Assembly: GCA_017529875.1 (NCBI GenBank)
Contig: JAFXNC010000038.1
Coordinates: 1-64,000 of the forward strand
Source of the DNA: Ruminococcus sp.
GTDB lineage: Bacteria; Bacillota; Clostridia; Oscillospirales; Ruminococcaceae
Direction: 5' to 3'
Length of the DNA stretch: 64,000 nucleotides
A program made the position numbers and the translations under genes. The stretch's first letter is position 1, and every line of letters starts with the position of its first letter. Of the stretch, positions 1 through 6,914 are shown in pieces. The notes under the pieces are model-generated. The model had not been told where the DNA came from and did no database searches. It was given only the letters and a program-made list of their open reading frames with translations.

Positions 1-21
1 GGGGAGACCCCCCTGGACCCC

Positions 22-80
22 AAAACGCTCCGCGCCAGTTTCTTGCGAGCGAAGACGAGCAAGAAACTTCCCCTCCTCGC
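22..80. repeat. Interspersed hairpin repeat, family A, copy 1
   Basis: A perfect 10-bp stem (37-46 with 59-68) closes a 12-base loop GAGCGAAGACGA at 47-58. It is preceded by AAAACGCTCCGCG at 22-34. The same layout, with a loop differing at one base and a stem changed on both sides, recurs at 17711-17803; a shorter relative is at 36811-36865. The copy lies upstream of spoVAC and probably ends a transcript from outside the window. Bases 1-21 are C/G-rich and 81-175 hold a TTATGC-N11-GCATAA inverted repeat (111-133) but no convincing promoter. Confidence 0.6.
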
Positions 81-175
81 CTGTGCATTTACTCTGCCCT
101 TTTGCGCTAATTATGCATTTCCTTTACGCATAACCCCGCCCTTTCCGGGAATACTCCCCATAAAGGGGTGATCGC

Positions 176-628
176 ATGAAGATAAACGTAACCTATGAGC
201 AGTATGAGCAGATGTACAAGAAGGCCTCCCGTAATTCCGCCAGCGCCCTCAATACGCTGAAAGCCTTCCTCATCGGCGGGAGCATCTGCCTTGCAGGGCA
301 GGGGCTCGGGGAGCTGTACCGGGGGCTGGGGCTTTCGGAGAAGACCGCTTCGGCGGCGGTGTCGGTGTCGCTGATACTCACGTCGGTGGTGCTGACGGCC
401 TTCGGGCTCTATGCAAGGCTCGCCAAGCACGGCGGCGCAGGGACGCTGGTGCCTATCACAGGCTTTGCAAATGCCGTCGCCGCCCCCGCCATTGAGTACA
501 AGACCGAGGGCCTTATCACCGGGGTGGGAGTGAAGATATTCACCGTGGCAGGACCGGTGATACTCTACGGCACACTGGCCGCCTCGGTGTACGGAGCTGT
601 GCTGTTTTTGATGCGCCTGACAGCGTGA
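176..628 (+). CDS. spoVAC: Stage V sporulation protein AC
   Basis: This is a small integral membrane protein of 150 residues, the usual SpoVAC length. In sporulating Firmicutes SpoVA proteins form the channel that moves Ca-dipicolinate into the forespore and out at germination. Visible features are the family block KAFLIGGSICLAGQ at about residues 29-42, several hydrophobic segments, and the conserved ITGFANAVAAPAIEYKTEG stretch near residue 97, followed by a last hydrophobic segment. The ATG follows a purine-rich AAAGGGG site. Its usual partners SpoVAD and SpoVAE are not downstream, so this copy is either detached from the rest of the operon or the partners lie before base 1. The close relative SpoVAEB is a less likely assignment. 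Confidence 0.85.
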   Translation: MKINVTYEQYEQMYKKASRNSASALNTLKAFLIGGSICLAGQGLGELYRGLGLSEKTASAAVSVSLILTSVVLTAFGLYARLAKHGGAGTLVPITGFANAVAAPAIEYKTEGLITGVGVKIFTVAGPVILYGTLAASVYGAVLFLMRLTA

Positions 629-656
629 GGCGGTGCTTTTTCGGCTGTTTTGCCAT

Positions 657-684
657 AACCGGGCTTTCCTGCGCCCGGTTTTTT
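657..684 (+). terminator. Rho-independent terminator after spoVAC
   Basis: The stem AACCGGGC (657-664) pairs with GCCCGGTT (673-680) and runs directly into a T tract. It separates spoVAC from the gltX promoter. Confidence 0.8.
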
Positions 685-713
685 CCGTATCTGACGAAAA
701 ACGCCCGGTTTTC

Positions 714-742
714 TTGACTTTTAGGCCGTTATTTGCTATACT
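714..742 (+). promoter_or_regulatory. Sigma-A promoter of gltX
   Basis: TTGACT (714-719), a 17-bp spacer and TATACT (737-742), about 37 bases before the gltX start, which has its own AAAGGGAG ribosome-binding site. Confidence 0.8.
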
Positions 743-778
743 ATTTAAGGTTAAAATGAAATAGAAAGGGAGTCATCT

Positions 779-2239
779 ATGTCTACAAGAACACGCTTTG
801 CGCCTTCGCCTACCGGCTATATGCACGTCGGGAACCTGCGCACCGCGCTCTATGCATATCTCACCGCCAGACATGACGGCGGGAGCTTCATCCTCCGCAT
901 CGAGGACACCGACCAGGAGCGCTATGTGGAAGGCGCCGTGGATGTCATCTACAACACCCTCCGGGAAAACGGCATGACCTGGGACGAGGGTCCCGATATC
1001 GGCGGCGACTACGGCCCCTATGTCCAGAGCGAGAGAATGGGTATGTTCAAGCAGTACGCCGAGCAGCTCGTCGAGAGCGGGAACGCTTATTACTGCTTCT
1101 GCACCGAGGAACGCCTCAACGCCCTCCACGAGGAGCAGAAGGCCGCCGGCGAGACTGTGGGTCACTATGACCGCAAGTGCCGCTGCCTGAGCTGCGAGCA
1201 GGTCAAGGCCAACCTTGAAGCCGGTATGCCCTATGTCATCCGCCAGAAGATGCCCACCGAGGGGGTAACCTCCTTCGACGACATCATCTACGGTCACATC
1301 GAGGTGGACAACTCGGAGCTGGAGGATCAGATACTTATCAAGACCGACGGTATGCCCACATACAACTTTGCAAACGTGGTGGACGACCACCTAATGAAGA
1401 TAACCCACGTCATCCGCGGCTCGGAGTACCTTTCCAGCACGCCGAAATACAACCTGCTCTATCAGGCCTTCGGCTGGGAGGTACCCACATACATCCACTG
1501 CCCGCCGGTAATGAAGGACGCCCACAACAAGCTCTCCAAGCGCAACGGCGACGCCTCCTATCAGGATCTGGTGGCGCAGGGCTACCTCTCCGAGGCGGTG
1601 CTCAACTACCTGCTGCTGCTGGGCTGGAGCCCCAAGGGTGAGGAGGAGATCTTCTCTCTCGACGAGATGATAAAGATCTGGGATCCCACCCGCATCAACA
1701 AGTCCCCGGCGATCTTCGACAGCATGAAGCTGAAGGCTATCAACGCCGCACATATCTCGGCGCTGCCGGATGATGAGTTTGTAAAACTCGCGGAGCCCTG
1801 GATAAGAAAGGTCTGCACAAGCGACATCGACATCGACCTGCTGTGTCAGAACCTCAAACCCCGCTGCGAGATACTCTCGGACATCCCCGACAGGGTGTCC
1901 TTCATAGACAGTATGCCGGAAGATCATGACAACGAGCTCTACAAGAACAAGAAGTTCAAGACCGACGCTGCCACCTCCCTTACCGCCCTCAATGCCCTGC
2001 TGCCAAAGCTGGAGGCCGTCACCGACTGGACCAAGGACGGCATCTATGAGGCCTGTGCAGGCTGCGCTGCGGAGCTGGAGGTCAAGAACGGCTGGCTGCT
2101 CTATCCTTTGGGGATAGCACTTTCGGGTCAGCGCTCTACGCCCGGCGGCGGTACAGACCTTGCTGCCATCATCGGCAGGGACAAGACGCTTGACAGAGTA
2201 AAGAAAGCCATCGACAAGCTCTCCCGCCAGGGAGTTTAA
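779..2239 (+). CDS. gltX: Glutamate--tRNA ligase
   Basis: A class I aminoacyl-tRNA synthetase that charges tRNA with glutamate in the cytoplasm, 486 residues as usual. The N-terminal ATP-binding signature PSPTGYMHVGN carries the HIGH-type motif (HVGN), and KLSKRNG near residue 250 is the KMSKS-type motif. A CFC...HYDRKC arrangement at about residues 107-134 matches the zinc-binding insert of bacterial GluRS. The start is fixed by a strong RBS ten bases upstream and a well-placed promoter. A short gap of 22 bases and a fresh RBS lead to the following lipoprotein gene, so the two may be cotranscribed. Discriminating versus non-discriminating specificity cannot be told from sequence alone. Confidence 0.97.
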   Translation: MSTRTRFAPSPTGYMHVGNLRTALYAYLTARHDGGSFILRIEDTDQERYVEGAVDVIYNTLRENGMTWDEGPDIGGDYGPYVQSERMGMFKQYAEQLVESGNAYYCFCTEERLNALHEEQKAAGETVGHYDRKCRCLSCEQVKANLEAGMPYVIRQKMPTEGVTSFDDIIYGHIEVDNSELEDQILIKTDGMPTYNFANVVDDHLMKITHVIRGSEYLSSTPKYNLLYQAFGWEVPTYIHCPPVMKDAHNKLSKRNGDASYQDLVAQGYLSEAVLNYLLLLGWSPKGEEEIFSLDEMIKIWDPTRINKSPAIFDSMKLKAINAAHISALPDDEFVKLAEPWIRKVCTSDIDIDLLCQNLKPRCEILSDIPDRVSFIDSMPEDHDNELYKNKKFKTDAATSLTALNALLPKLEAVTDWTKDGIYEACAGCAAELEVKNGWLLYPLGIALSGQRSTPGGGTDLAAIIGRDKTLDRVKKAIDKLSRQGV

Positions 2240-2261
2240 TAAAAGAAAGGAAGAACGCAAA

Positions 2262-3821
2262 ATGAAAGCAAAAAGATTATCCGCTCTGCTTGCGGCTGTG
2301 ATCGCACTGACCATGACTGCCTGCGGCGACTCGGACAGCTCCTCCAAGAGCGACAAGGACAGCAAAGAGGACACCTCCTCCGTTGCAGTACAGGAGGGCG
2401 ATTCCTCTGCTGCGGCTGATGCAGGCGAGGACTCCGGGAGCGCCGAGCCCGCTCCCGCTGACAGCACCCCTGCCGAGGACAGCCAGCCCGACGAGACTGC
2501 CGCTCCCGACAAGCCTCTCACCGAGATCATCGCCGAGACCGTTCCCGCTGACCCCAAGTCCCCTGAGCTCAAGGAGTCCGGCAAGCTGAAGATCGAGGGC
2601 GTAGGCTTCCAGGATGACAACATCTATGTTCAGGACAAGGATAACAACGCCACCATCTATGACTACAAGGGCGAAAAGCTGGTAGGCGGCAACGCAGAGT
2701 ATGTCAAGAAACTGGGCAACACCGGCCTTTATGTATACGATGCAAAGGGCACCGAGGCGACTGTCTATGAGGGTCTTGTGGATGCCGACGGCAACGAGAT
2801 CATCTCCGCCAGCGAGAAGGCAGGCCTTTTCAAGGAGATCGACGACCGCTTCGTTATGGCCTTCTTCCCCGAGGCTGAGACCACCAACGAGGACGAGGCT
2901 ATCTACTACGCCACCAAGAGACAGTTCTCTGTCGAGGCAACCGATGAAGACGTTCTGTACACCGGCAAGGTCAAGGTATACGATACACTCAACCGCAAGT
3001 ACCTGGAGAACACCACCGTTACCACCAGCCCCCGCTACACCGTATACGGCGATATCATCTCCTTCTATGACAGCAACTCCGACGCAGTTTATGTTTCCGC
3101 CGACGATCAGAAGCTGGAATTCACCGACGGCATCACTCCCACCGGCGGCAAGCTGCTGACCTGCTACAAGAACGACAAGACCTATGCTTACGACCACAGC
3201 ATGACCCTGCAGTTCACCACTCCTTACAGCGTATCCAGGATGAACGGCACAGATGACTTCTATGTTCTCATGGATTCCGATTCCCGCAAGAAGGGCATCA
3301 TCCACTACACCGGCACCGTTATCGTTGAGCCCAAGTACAACAGCGTTGACTACATCGGCGGCGGCTGCTTCTCCTATGCCACCACCGAGGACTACCAGAA
3401 GAACGGCATCCTCGACCTTGAGGGCAAGGAGCTCACCAAGGACGAGTACAAGTACATCTACTACTCCAACGTTCCCGGATATTTCAGCGTCTGCAACGCC
3501 GACGGCAAGTACGACCTGATGAACGTGAAGACCGGCAAGGTGATCTACTCCGGTGCTGACAGCTACATGAAGCTGGGCGACTACATCAAGATCGACGACG
3601 GCTACTGCTACTTCATCCCCGGCAAGGAGGACACCTCCCTTAAGGTGAAGTACTCCGGCACCTACTTCGGCAACTACCTGCTGGATATCAACAATGAAAA
3701 GGTGCTCTACGACCTCTACACCGGCGAAAAGTTACAGGAGGGCTTTGACAAGGCCTACTGCGCATTCGGCCGCGTATACATCGTAAAGGGCAAGGACATC
3801 ACTGTGTACGAAGTACAGTAA
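2262..3821 (+). CDS. Lipoprotein with WG-like repeats
   Basis: This is a 519-residue secreted lipoprotein of unknown role. Residues 1-21 form a signal peptide ending in a lipobox (LTMTAC), so Cys21 would be lipidated. An acidic Ser/Asp/Ala/Pro-rich spacer follows to about residue 100. The remainder is a run of short beta-rich units such as DADGNEI, DLEGKEL and DYKGEKL, which resemble WG-repeat or beta-propeller-like folds in clostridial surface proteins. That resemblance is by eye. It is 22 bases after gltX and is followed by an intergenic repeat that probably ends transcription. No catalytic motif is visible. Confidence 0.75.
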   Translation: MKAKRLSALLAAVIALTMTACGDSDSSSKSDKDSKEDTSSVAVQEGDSSAAADAGEDSGSAEPAPADSTPAEDSQPDETAAPDKPLTEIIAETVPADPKSPELKESGKLKIEGVGFQDDNIYVQDKDNNATIYDYKGEKLVGGNAEYVKKLGNTGLYVYDAKGTEATVYEGLVDADGNEIISASEKAGLFKEIDDRFVMAFFPEAETTNEDEAIYYATKRQFSVEATDEDVLYTGKVKVYDTLNRKYLENTTVTTSPRYTVYGDIISFYDSNSDAVYVSADDQKLEFTDGITPTGGKLLTCYKNDKTYAYDHSMTLQFTTPYSVSRMNGTDDFYVLMDSDSRKKGIIHYTGTVIVEPKYNSVDYIGGGCFSYATTEDYQKNGILDLEGKELTKDEYKYIYYSNVPGYFSVCNADGKYDLMNVKTGKVIYSGADSYMKLGDYIKIDDGYCYFIPGKEDTSLKVKYSGTYFGNYLLDINNEKVLYDLYTGEKLQEGFDKAYCAFGRVYIVKGKDITVYEVQ

Positions 3822-3999
3822 GCGGTGAAAGCTTTCGCTTAAAGAAGAACTTAAAGAAGAAAGAATAATAATAAAGAAGAAAGAATAATTAAGGTATCGC
3901 CTCCGGCGATGGATCTCAAATCCGTCCGCTTTGCGGACACCTTAATTATTCTTTATTTTTATTCTTTCTTCTTTATTCTTTTAGCGGGCGCTGTGCAAA
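3822..3999. repeat. Three-way-junction intergenic repeat, family B, copy 1
   Basis: A long A/T-rich stem has a purine left arm (about 3851-3895) and a pyrimidine right arm (about 3939-3983); the innermost 15 bp (3881-3895 with 3939-3953) are perfect. It encloses two hairpins: ATCGCC-TCC-GGCGAT (3896-3910) and GTCCGC-TTT-GCGGAC (3924-3938). The right end reads TTATTCTTTTAGCGGGCGC. A second copy at 19233-19395 has the two inner hairpins in reverse order. Both copies lie between convergent genes, and here the element is also the likely terminator of the lipoprotein gene. Confidence 0.75.
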
Positions 4000-4008
4000 G
4001 AAAAAGAA

Positions 4009-4044
4009 AAGGCACTCTTGTTAATGCCTTAACAAAAGTGCCTT
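4009..4044 (-). terminator. Rho-independent terminator of glgP
   Basis: AAGGCACT...TTAA pairs with TTAA...AGTGCCTT around a four-base loop. On the minus strand a TTCTTTTTCTTT tract follows. Confidence 0.75.
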
Positions 4045-4072
4045 GAAACAACTAAGTTTCCCGCGCCCGCGC

Positions 4073-6490
4073 TTACTTCGTAAGCTTCCAGATATCTCTT
4101 GCGTAGTCCTCTACCGAGCGGTCGGCGGAGAATATGCCGGCGTTGGCGATGTTGGCAAGGGACATCTTCTGCCACTTCATCTGATCCTTGTAGCACTCGG
4201 AGGCGTAGGCCTGTGCCTTCTGATAGGAGTCGAAGTCTGCAAGGGTCATGTAGGTGTCGGTGGTCTTCAGGTTGTGAGCGACCTCGTTGAACAGCTCACC
4301 GTTGATGCCGGTGGTCATGGTGTCGAGTGCCTGGTGGATGATGCCGTTCTGGTTGTAGTAGTCCATGGGACGGTAGCCGGGCTTGGCCTTCTCCACCTCG
4401 TCAACGTTCATACCGAAGATGATGATGTTGTCGTCGCCTACCTGCTCGTGGATCTCCACGTTAGCGCCGTCCATGGTGCCGAGAGTTACGGCGCCGTTTA
4501 TCATGAGCTTCATGTTGCCGGTACCGGAGGCCTCGGTGCCTGCCAGGGAGATCTGCTCGCTGATCTCAGCTGCGGGCATGAGCAGCTCGGAAAGGGATAC
4601 GCAGTAGTCCTCCAGGAAGATAACGTTGAGCTTCTCGGAGAGCTTCTTGTCCCTTCTCAGCTCCTGGGAGATGTTCCAGATGAGCTTGATGATCTGCTTT
4701 GCCATATAGTAGCCCGGAGCAGCCTTGGCCGCGAAAATGTAGGTCTTGGGCACGAAGTCGGCGTCGGGGTTCTGTTTGAGGTAGTTGTACTGAGCGATGA
4801 TGTTCAGGGCATTGAGCTGCTGACGCTTGTACTCGTGCAGACGCTTTACCTGTACATCGAAGATCGAATCTGTATTAAGAACCACACCGTACTGGTTCTT
4901 GACATACTTGGCGAAGGCCTCCTTGTTGGTCTTCTTGATCTCAGCCAGCTTTTCGAGAACTTCTTTATCGTCGGCGAACTTGTTGAAGGCGGTGAGCTTG
5001 GAGGCGTCGCGGAGGAAACCGTCGCCGATCTTCTCACGCAGCAGCGAGGTCAGACCCTCGTTGGACTGATAGAGCCAGCGCCTGTAAGCGATACCGTTGG
5101 TAACGTTGGTGAACTTCTCGGGAGTGTAGTCGTACTCATCGCGGAAGGTGTCGCGCTTGATGATCTCGGAGTGGATCTTGGCAACGCCGTTGACATGATG
5201 GCAGGCGTGTACGCAGAGGGTAGCCATCTTTACCTTGTTGTTCTCGATGATAGACATTCTGGTGACCTTGGCCTGATCGCCGTAGCGCTCCCAGAGCTTG
5301 CGGCAGTAACGCTCGTTGATCTCCACGATGATAGAGAATATTCTCGGAGTAACGCTCTTGAGCAGGTTGCAATCCCACTTTTCGAGAGCCTCGGGCATTA
5401 CGGTATGGTTGGTGTAAGCGAAGGTCTTGGTGACGATATCCCAGGCGTGATCCCAGGAGTAGCCGCAGTCATCCAGCATAACTCTCATCAGCTCGGGGAT
5501 AGCGAGAGTGGGATGAGTGTCGTTGATGTGGATAGCCACCTTCTCATGCAGGTTATCGAGGGTACCGTAAACGCTCATATGCTGGTTTACGATATCGCCG
5601 ATAGAGGCGGCGCAGAGGAAGTACTGCTGTCTCAGACGGAGGCTCTTGCCCTCGGCGTGGTTGTCGTTGGGGTAGAGCACCTTGGTGATAGCCTGGGACA
5701 TGATATTGAGACCCAGAGCCTTGCTGTAATCGCCCTTGTTGAACAGCGGCATATCGAAGGAGCTTACTTCCGCCTTCCAAAGTCTCAGCTTGGAGACAGC
5801 CTCGCTGCCGTAGCCGGACACATACATATCATAGGGCACCGCCATAACGGAGGTGTAGTTCTGATGCGAAACCAGGTGATACTGATTGTCCCAGTCCTCC
5901 TTGAGCTCGCCGTCGAATCTGACCTCGATAGCCTTGCTGGGCACCGGAACGAGCCATGCGGAACCGCCGGGGAGCCAGTTATCGGGCAGCTCGGTCTGCC
6001 AGCCCTCGTCCAGCTTCTGCTTGAAGATACCGTACTCATAGCAGATCGAGAAGCCTGTGCCGTGATAGCCGTCGGCGGCAAGGCCGTCGAGATAGCAGGC
6101 AGCCAGTCTGCCCAGGCCGCCGTTGCCGAGGCCTGCGTCGGGCTCGCACTCATAGATGCCGTTGATAGAGATGCCGAACTCATTGAGCACGTTCTTGGTC
6201 TGCTCGATCATTTCAAGGTTATAGAGGCTTGTCTTGAGCGATCTGCCCATGAGGAACTCCATCGAGAGGTAATACACCTTCTTGTGACCCATGGAGTGGG
6301 TCTTGACGGTGAAGTGTCTTCTCTTAGCCTTCATTATTTTTACAACGATCTTGGTCAGAGTTTCATAGACCTGCTGATCCGAGGCCTCCTCGGGCACGGT
6401 CTGGAAATCGCTGTGGAGAACTTCAAGGAACTGCTCCTTGAGCTCCTGCGTGGTGATGGTTTTTTCGGTGGCTTTTTTAGCCCTTGCCAT
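4073..6490 (-). CDS. glgP: Glycogen/maltodextrin phosphorylase
   Basis: This GT35 enzyme removes terminal glucose from alpha-1,4-glucans with phosphate, giving glucose-1-phosphate. It is an 805-residue cytosolic protein with pyridoxal phosphate as cofactor. The family signature EASGTGNMKLMINGA (near residue 655), containing the PLP-bearing Lys, and LGTMDGANVEI are both present, as are the N-terminal GLGNGGLGRLAACYLDG and HINDTHPTLAIPELMR blocks. Length matches the bacterial family. It stands alone with its own promoter and terminator, convergent with the lipoprotein gene, and no other glycogen genes are in the window. The stop codon abuts a GCGCCCGCGCT motif that also occurs at the end of ogg. 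Confidence 0.96.
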   Translation of the reverse strand: MARAKKATEKTITTQELKEQFLEVLHSDFQTVPEEASDQQVYETLTKIVVKIMKAKRRHFTVKTHSMGHKKVYYLSMEFLMGRSLKTSLYNLEMIEQTKNVLNEFGISINGIYECEPDAGLGNGGLGRLAACYLDGLAADGYHGTGFSICYEYGIFKQKLDEGWQTELPDNWLPGGSAWLVPVPSKAIEVRFDGELKEDWDNQYHLVSHQNYTSVMAVPYDMYVSGYGSEAVSKLRLWKAEVSSFDMPLFNKGDYSKALGLNIMSQAITKVLYPNDNHAEGKSLRLRQQYFLCAASIGDIVNQHMSVYGTLDNLHEKVAIHINDTHPTLAIPELMRVMLDDCGYSWDHAWDIVTKTFAYTNHTVMPEALEKWDCNLLKSVTPRIFSIIVEINERYCRKLWERYGDQAKVTRMSIIENNKVKMATLCVHACHHVNGVAKIHSEIIKRDTFRDEYDYTPEKFTNVTNGIAYRRWLYQSNEGLTSLLREKIGDGFLRDASKLTAFNKFADDKEVLEKLAEIKKTNKEAFAKYVKNQYGVVLNTDSIFDVQVKRLHEYKRQQLNALNIIAQYNYLKQNPDADFVPKTYIFAAKAAPGYYMAKQIIKLIWNISQELRRDKKLSEKLNVIFLEDYCVSLSELLMPAAEISEQISLAGTEASGTGNMKLMINGAVTLGTMDGANVEIHEQVGDDNIIIFGMNVDEVEKAKPGYRPMDYYNQNGIIHQALDTMTTGINGELFNEVAHNLKTTDTYMTLADFDSYQKAQAYASECYKDQMKWQKMSLANIANAGIFSADRSVEDYARDIWKLTK

Positions 6491-6549
6491 ATGATTCCCT
6501 CCTAATATCCGGCCTGCCGGACGATATCCGCAGGCTCTGAATCCATATT

Positions 6550-6741
6550 ATTATACCACAAAACGCCCCGTCATTCATCAACATTTCGTTAATATGTTCA
6601 TATTTATAGCATAAGCTCACAGACTGTTTACAATGGATTCTGTGCAAGGTGCTTAAAATAATATGACAGATAACGTTTTCGTGTCCTATAATATTTTTAT
6701 TATATGTTCATTGTGCGCAAATGTCAAGCTGTACAATTGTA
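6550..6741 (-). promoter_or_regulatory. glgP promoter region
   Basis: On the minus strand, TTGACA (6727-6722), a 17-bp spacer and TATAAT (6704-6699) form a near-ideal sigma-A promoter, leaving a 5' leader of about 200 bases. A second, extended -10 (TGGTATAAT, core 6555-6550) lies closer to the gene. Just upstream of the -35 is a perfect palindrome TACAATTGTA (6732-6741), a possible operator. The rest of 6491-6914 is A/T-rich and shows no coding signal. Confidence 0.65.
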
Positions 6742-6829
6742 AGGTTTACACAATTCATTATAATGACCATTGATCCGCACAGGGACGGTTCATAATTTGG
6801 GGATTTAGCGGGGAAGGCTGCTGCGGCGC

Positions 6830-6865
6830 AAACAGAAACACACCCCGCTGACAGTGCGGGGTGTG
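6830..6865 (-). terminator. Terminator of the permease-adaptor operon
   Basis: CACACCCCGC (6839-6848) pairs perfectly with GCGGGGTGTG (6856-6865), followed on the minus strand by TTTCTGTTT. Confidence 0.8.
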
Positions 6866-6914
6866 CTGTATTTGTGAAGATCAGTATTCTAATTATACGT
6901 CCTCTTGCGCGTTT

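Noticed and set aside
4043-6505. Long plus-strand open frame opposite glgP (about 820 codons)
   Set aside because: It is a mirror of glgP: glgP has full family motifs, a promoter, an RBS and a terminator, while the opposite frame translates to low-complexity Val/Leu/Gly/His-rich sequence with no domain. High GC and codon bias make such antisense frames common here.
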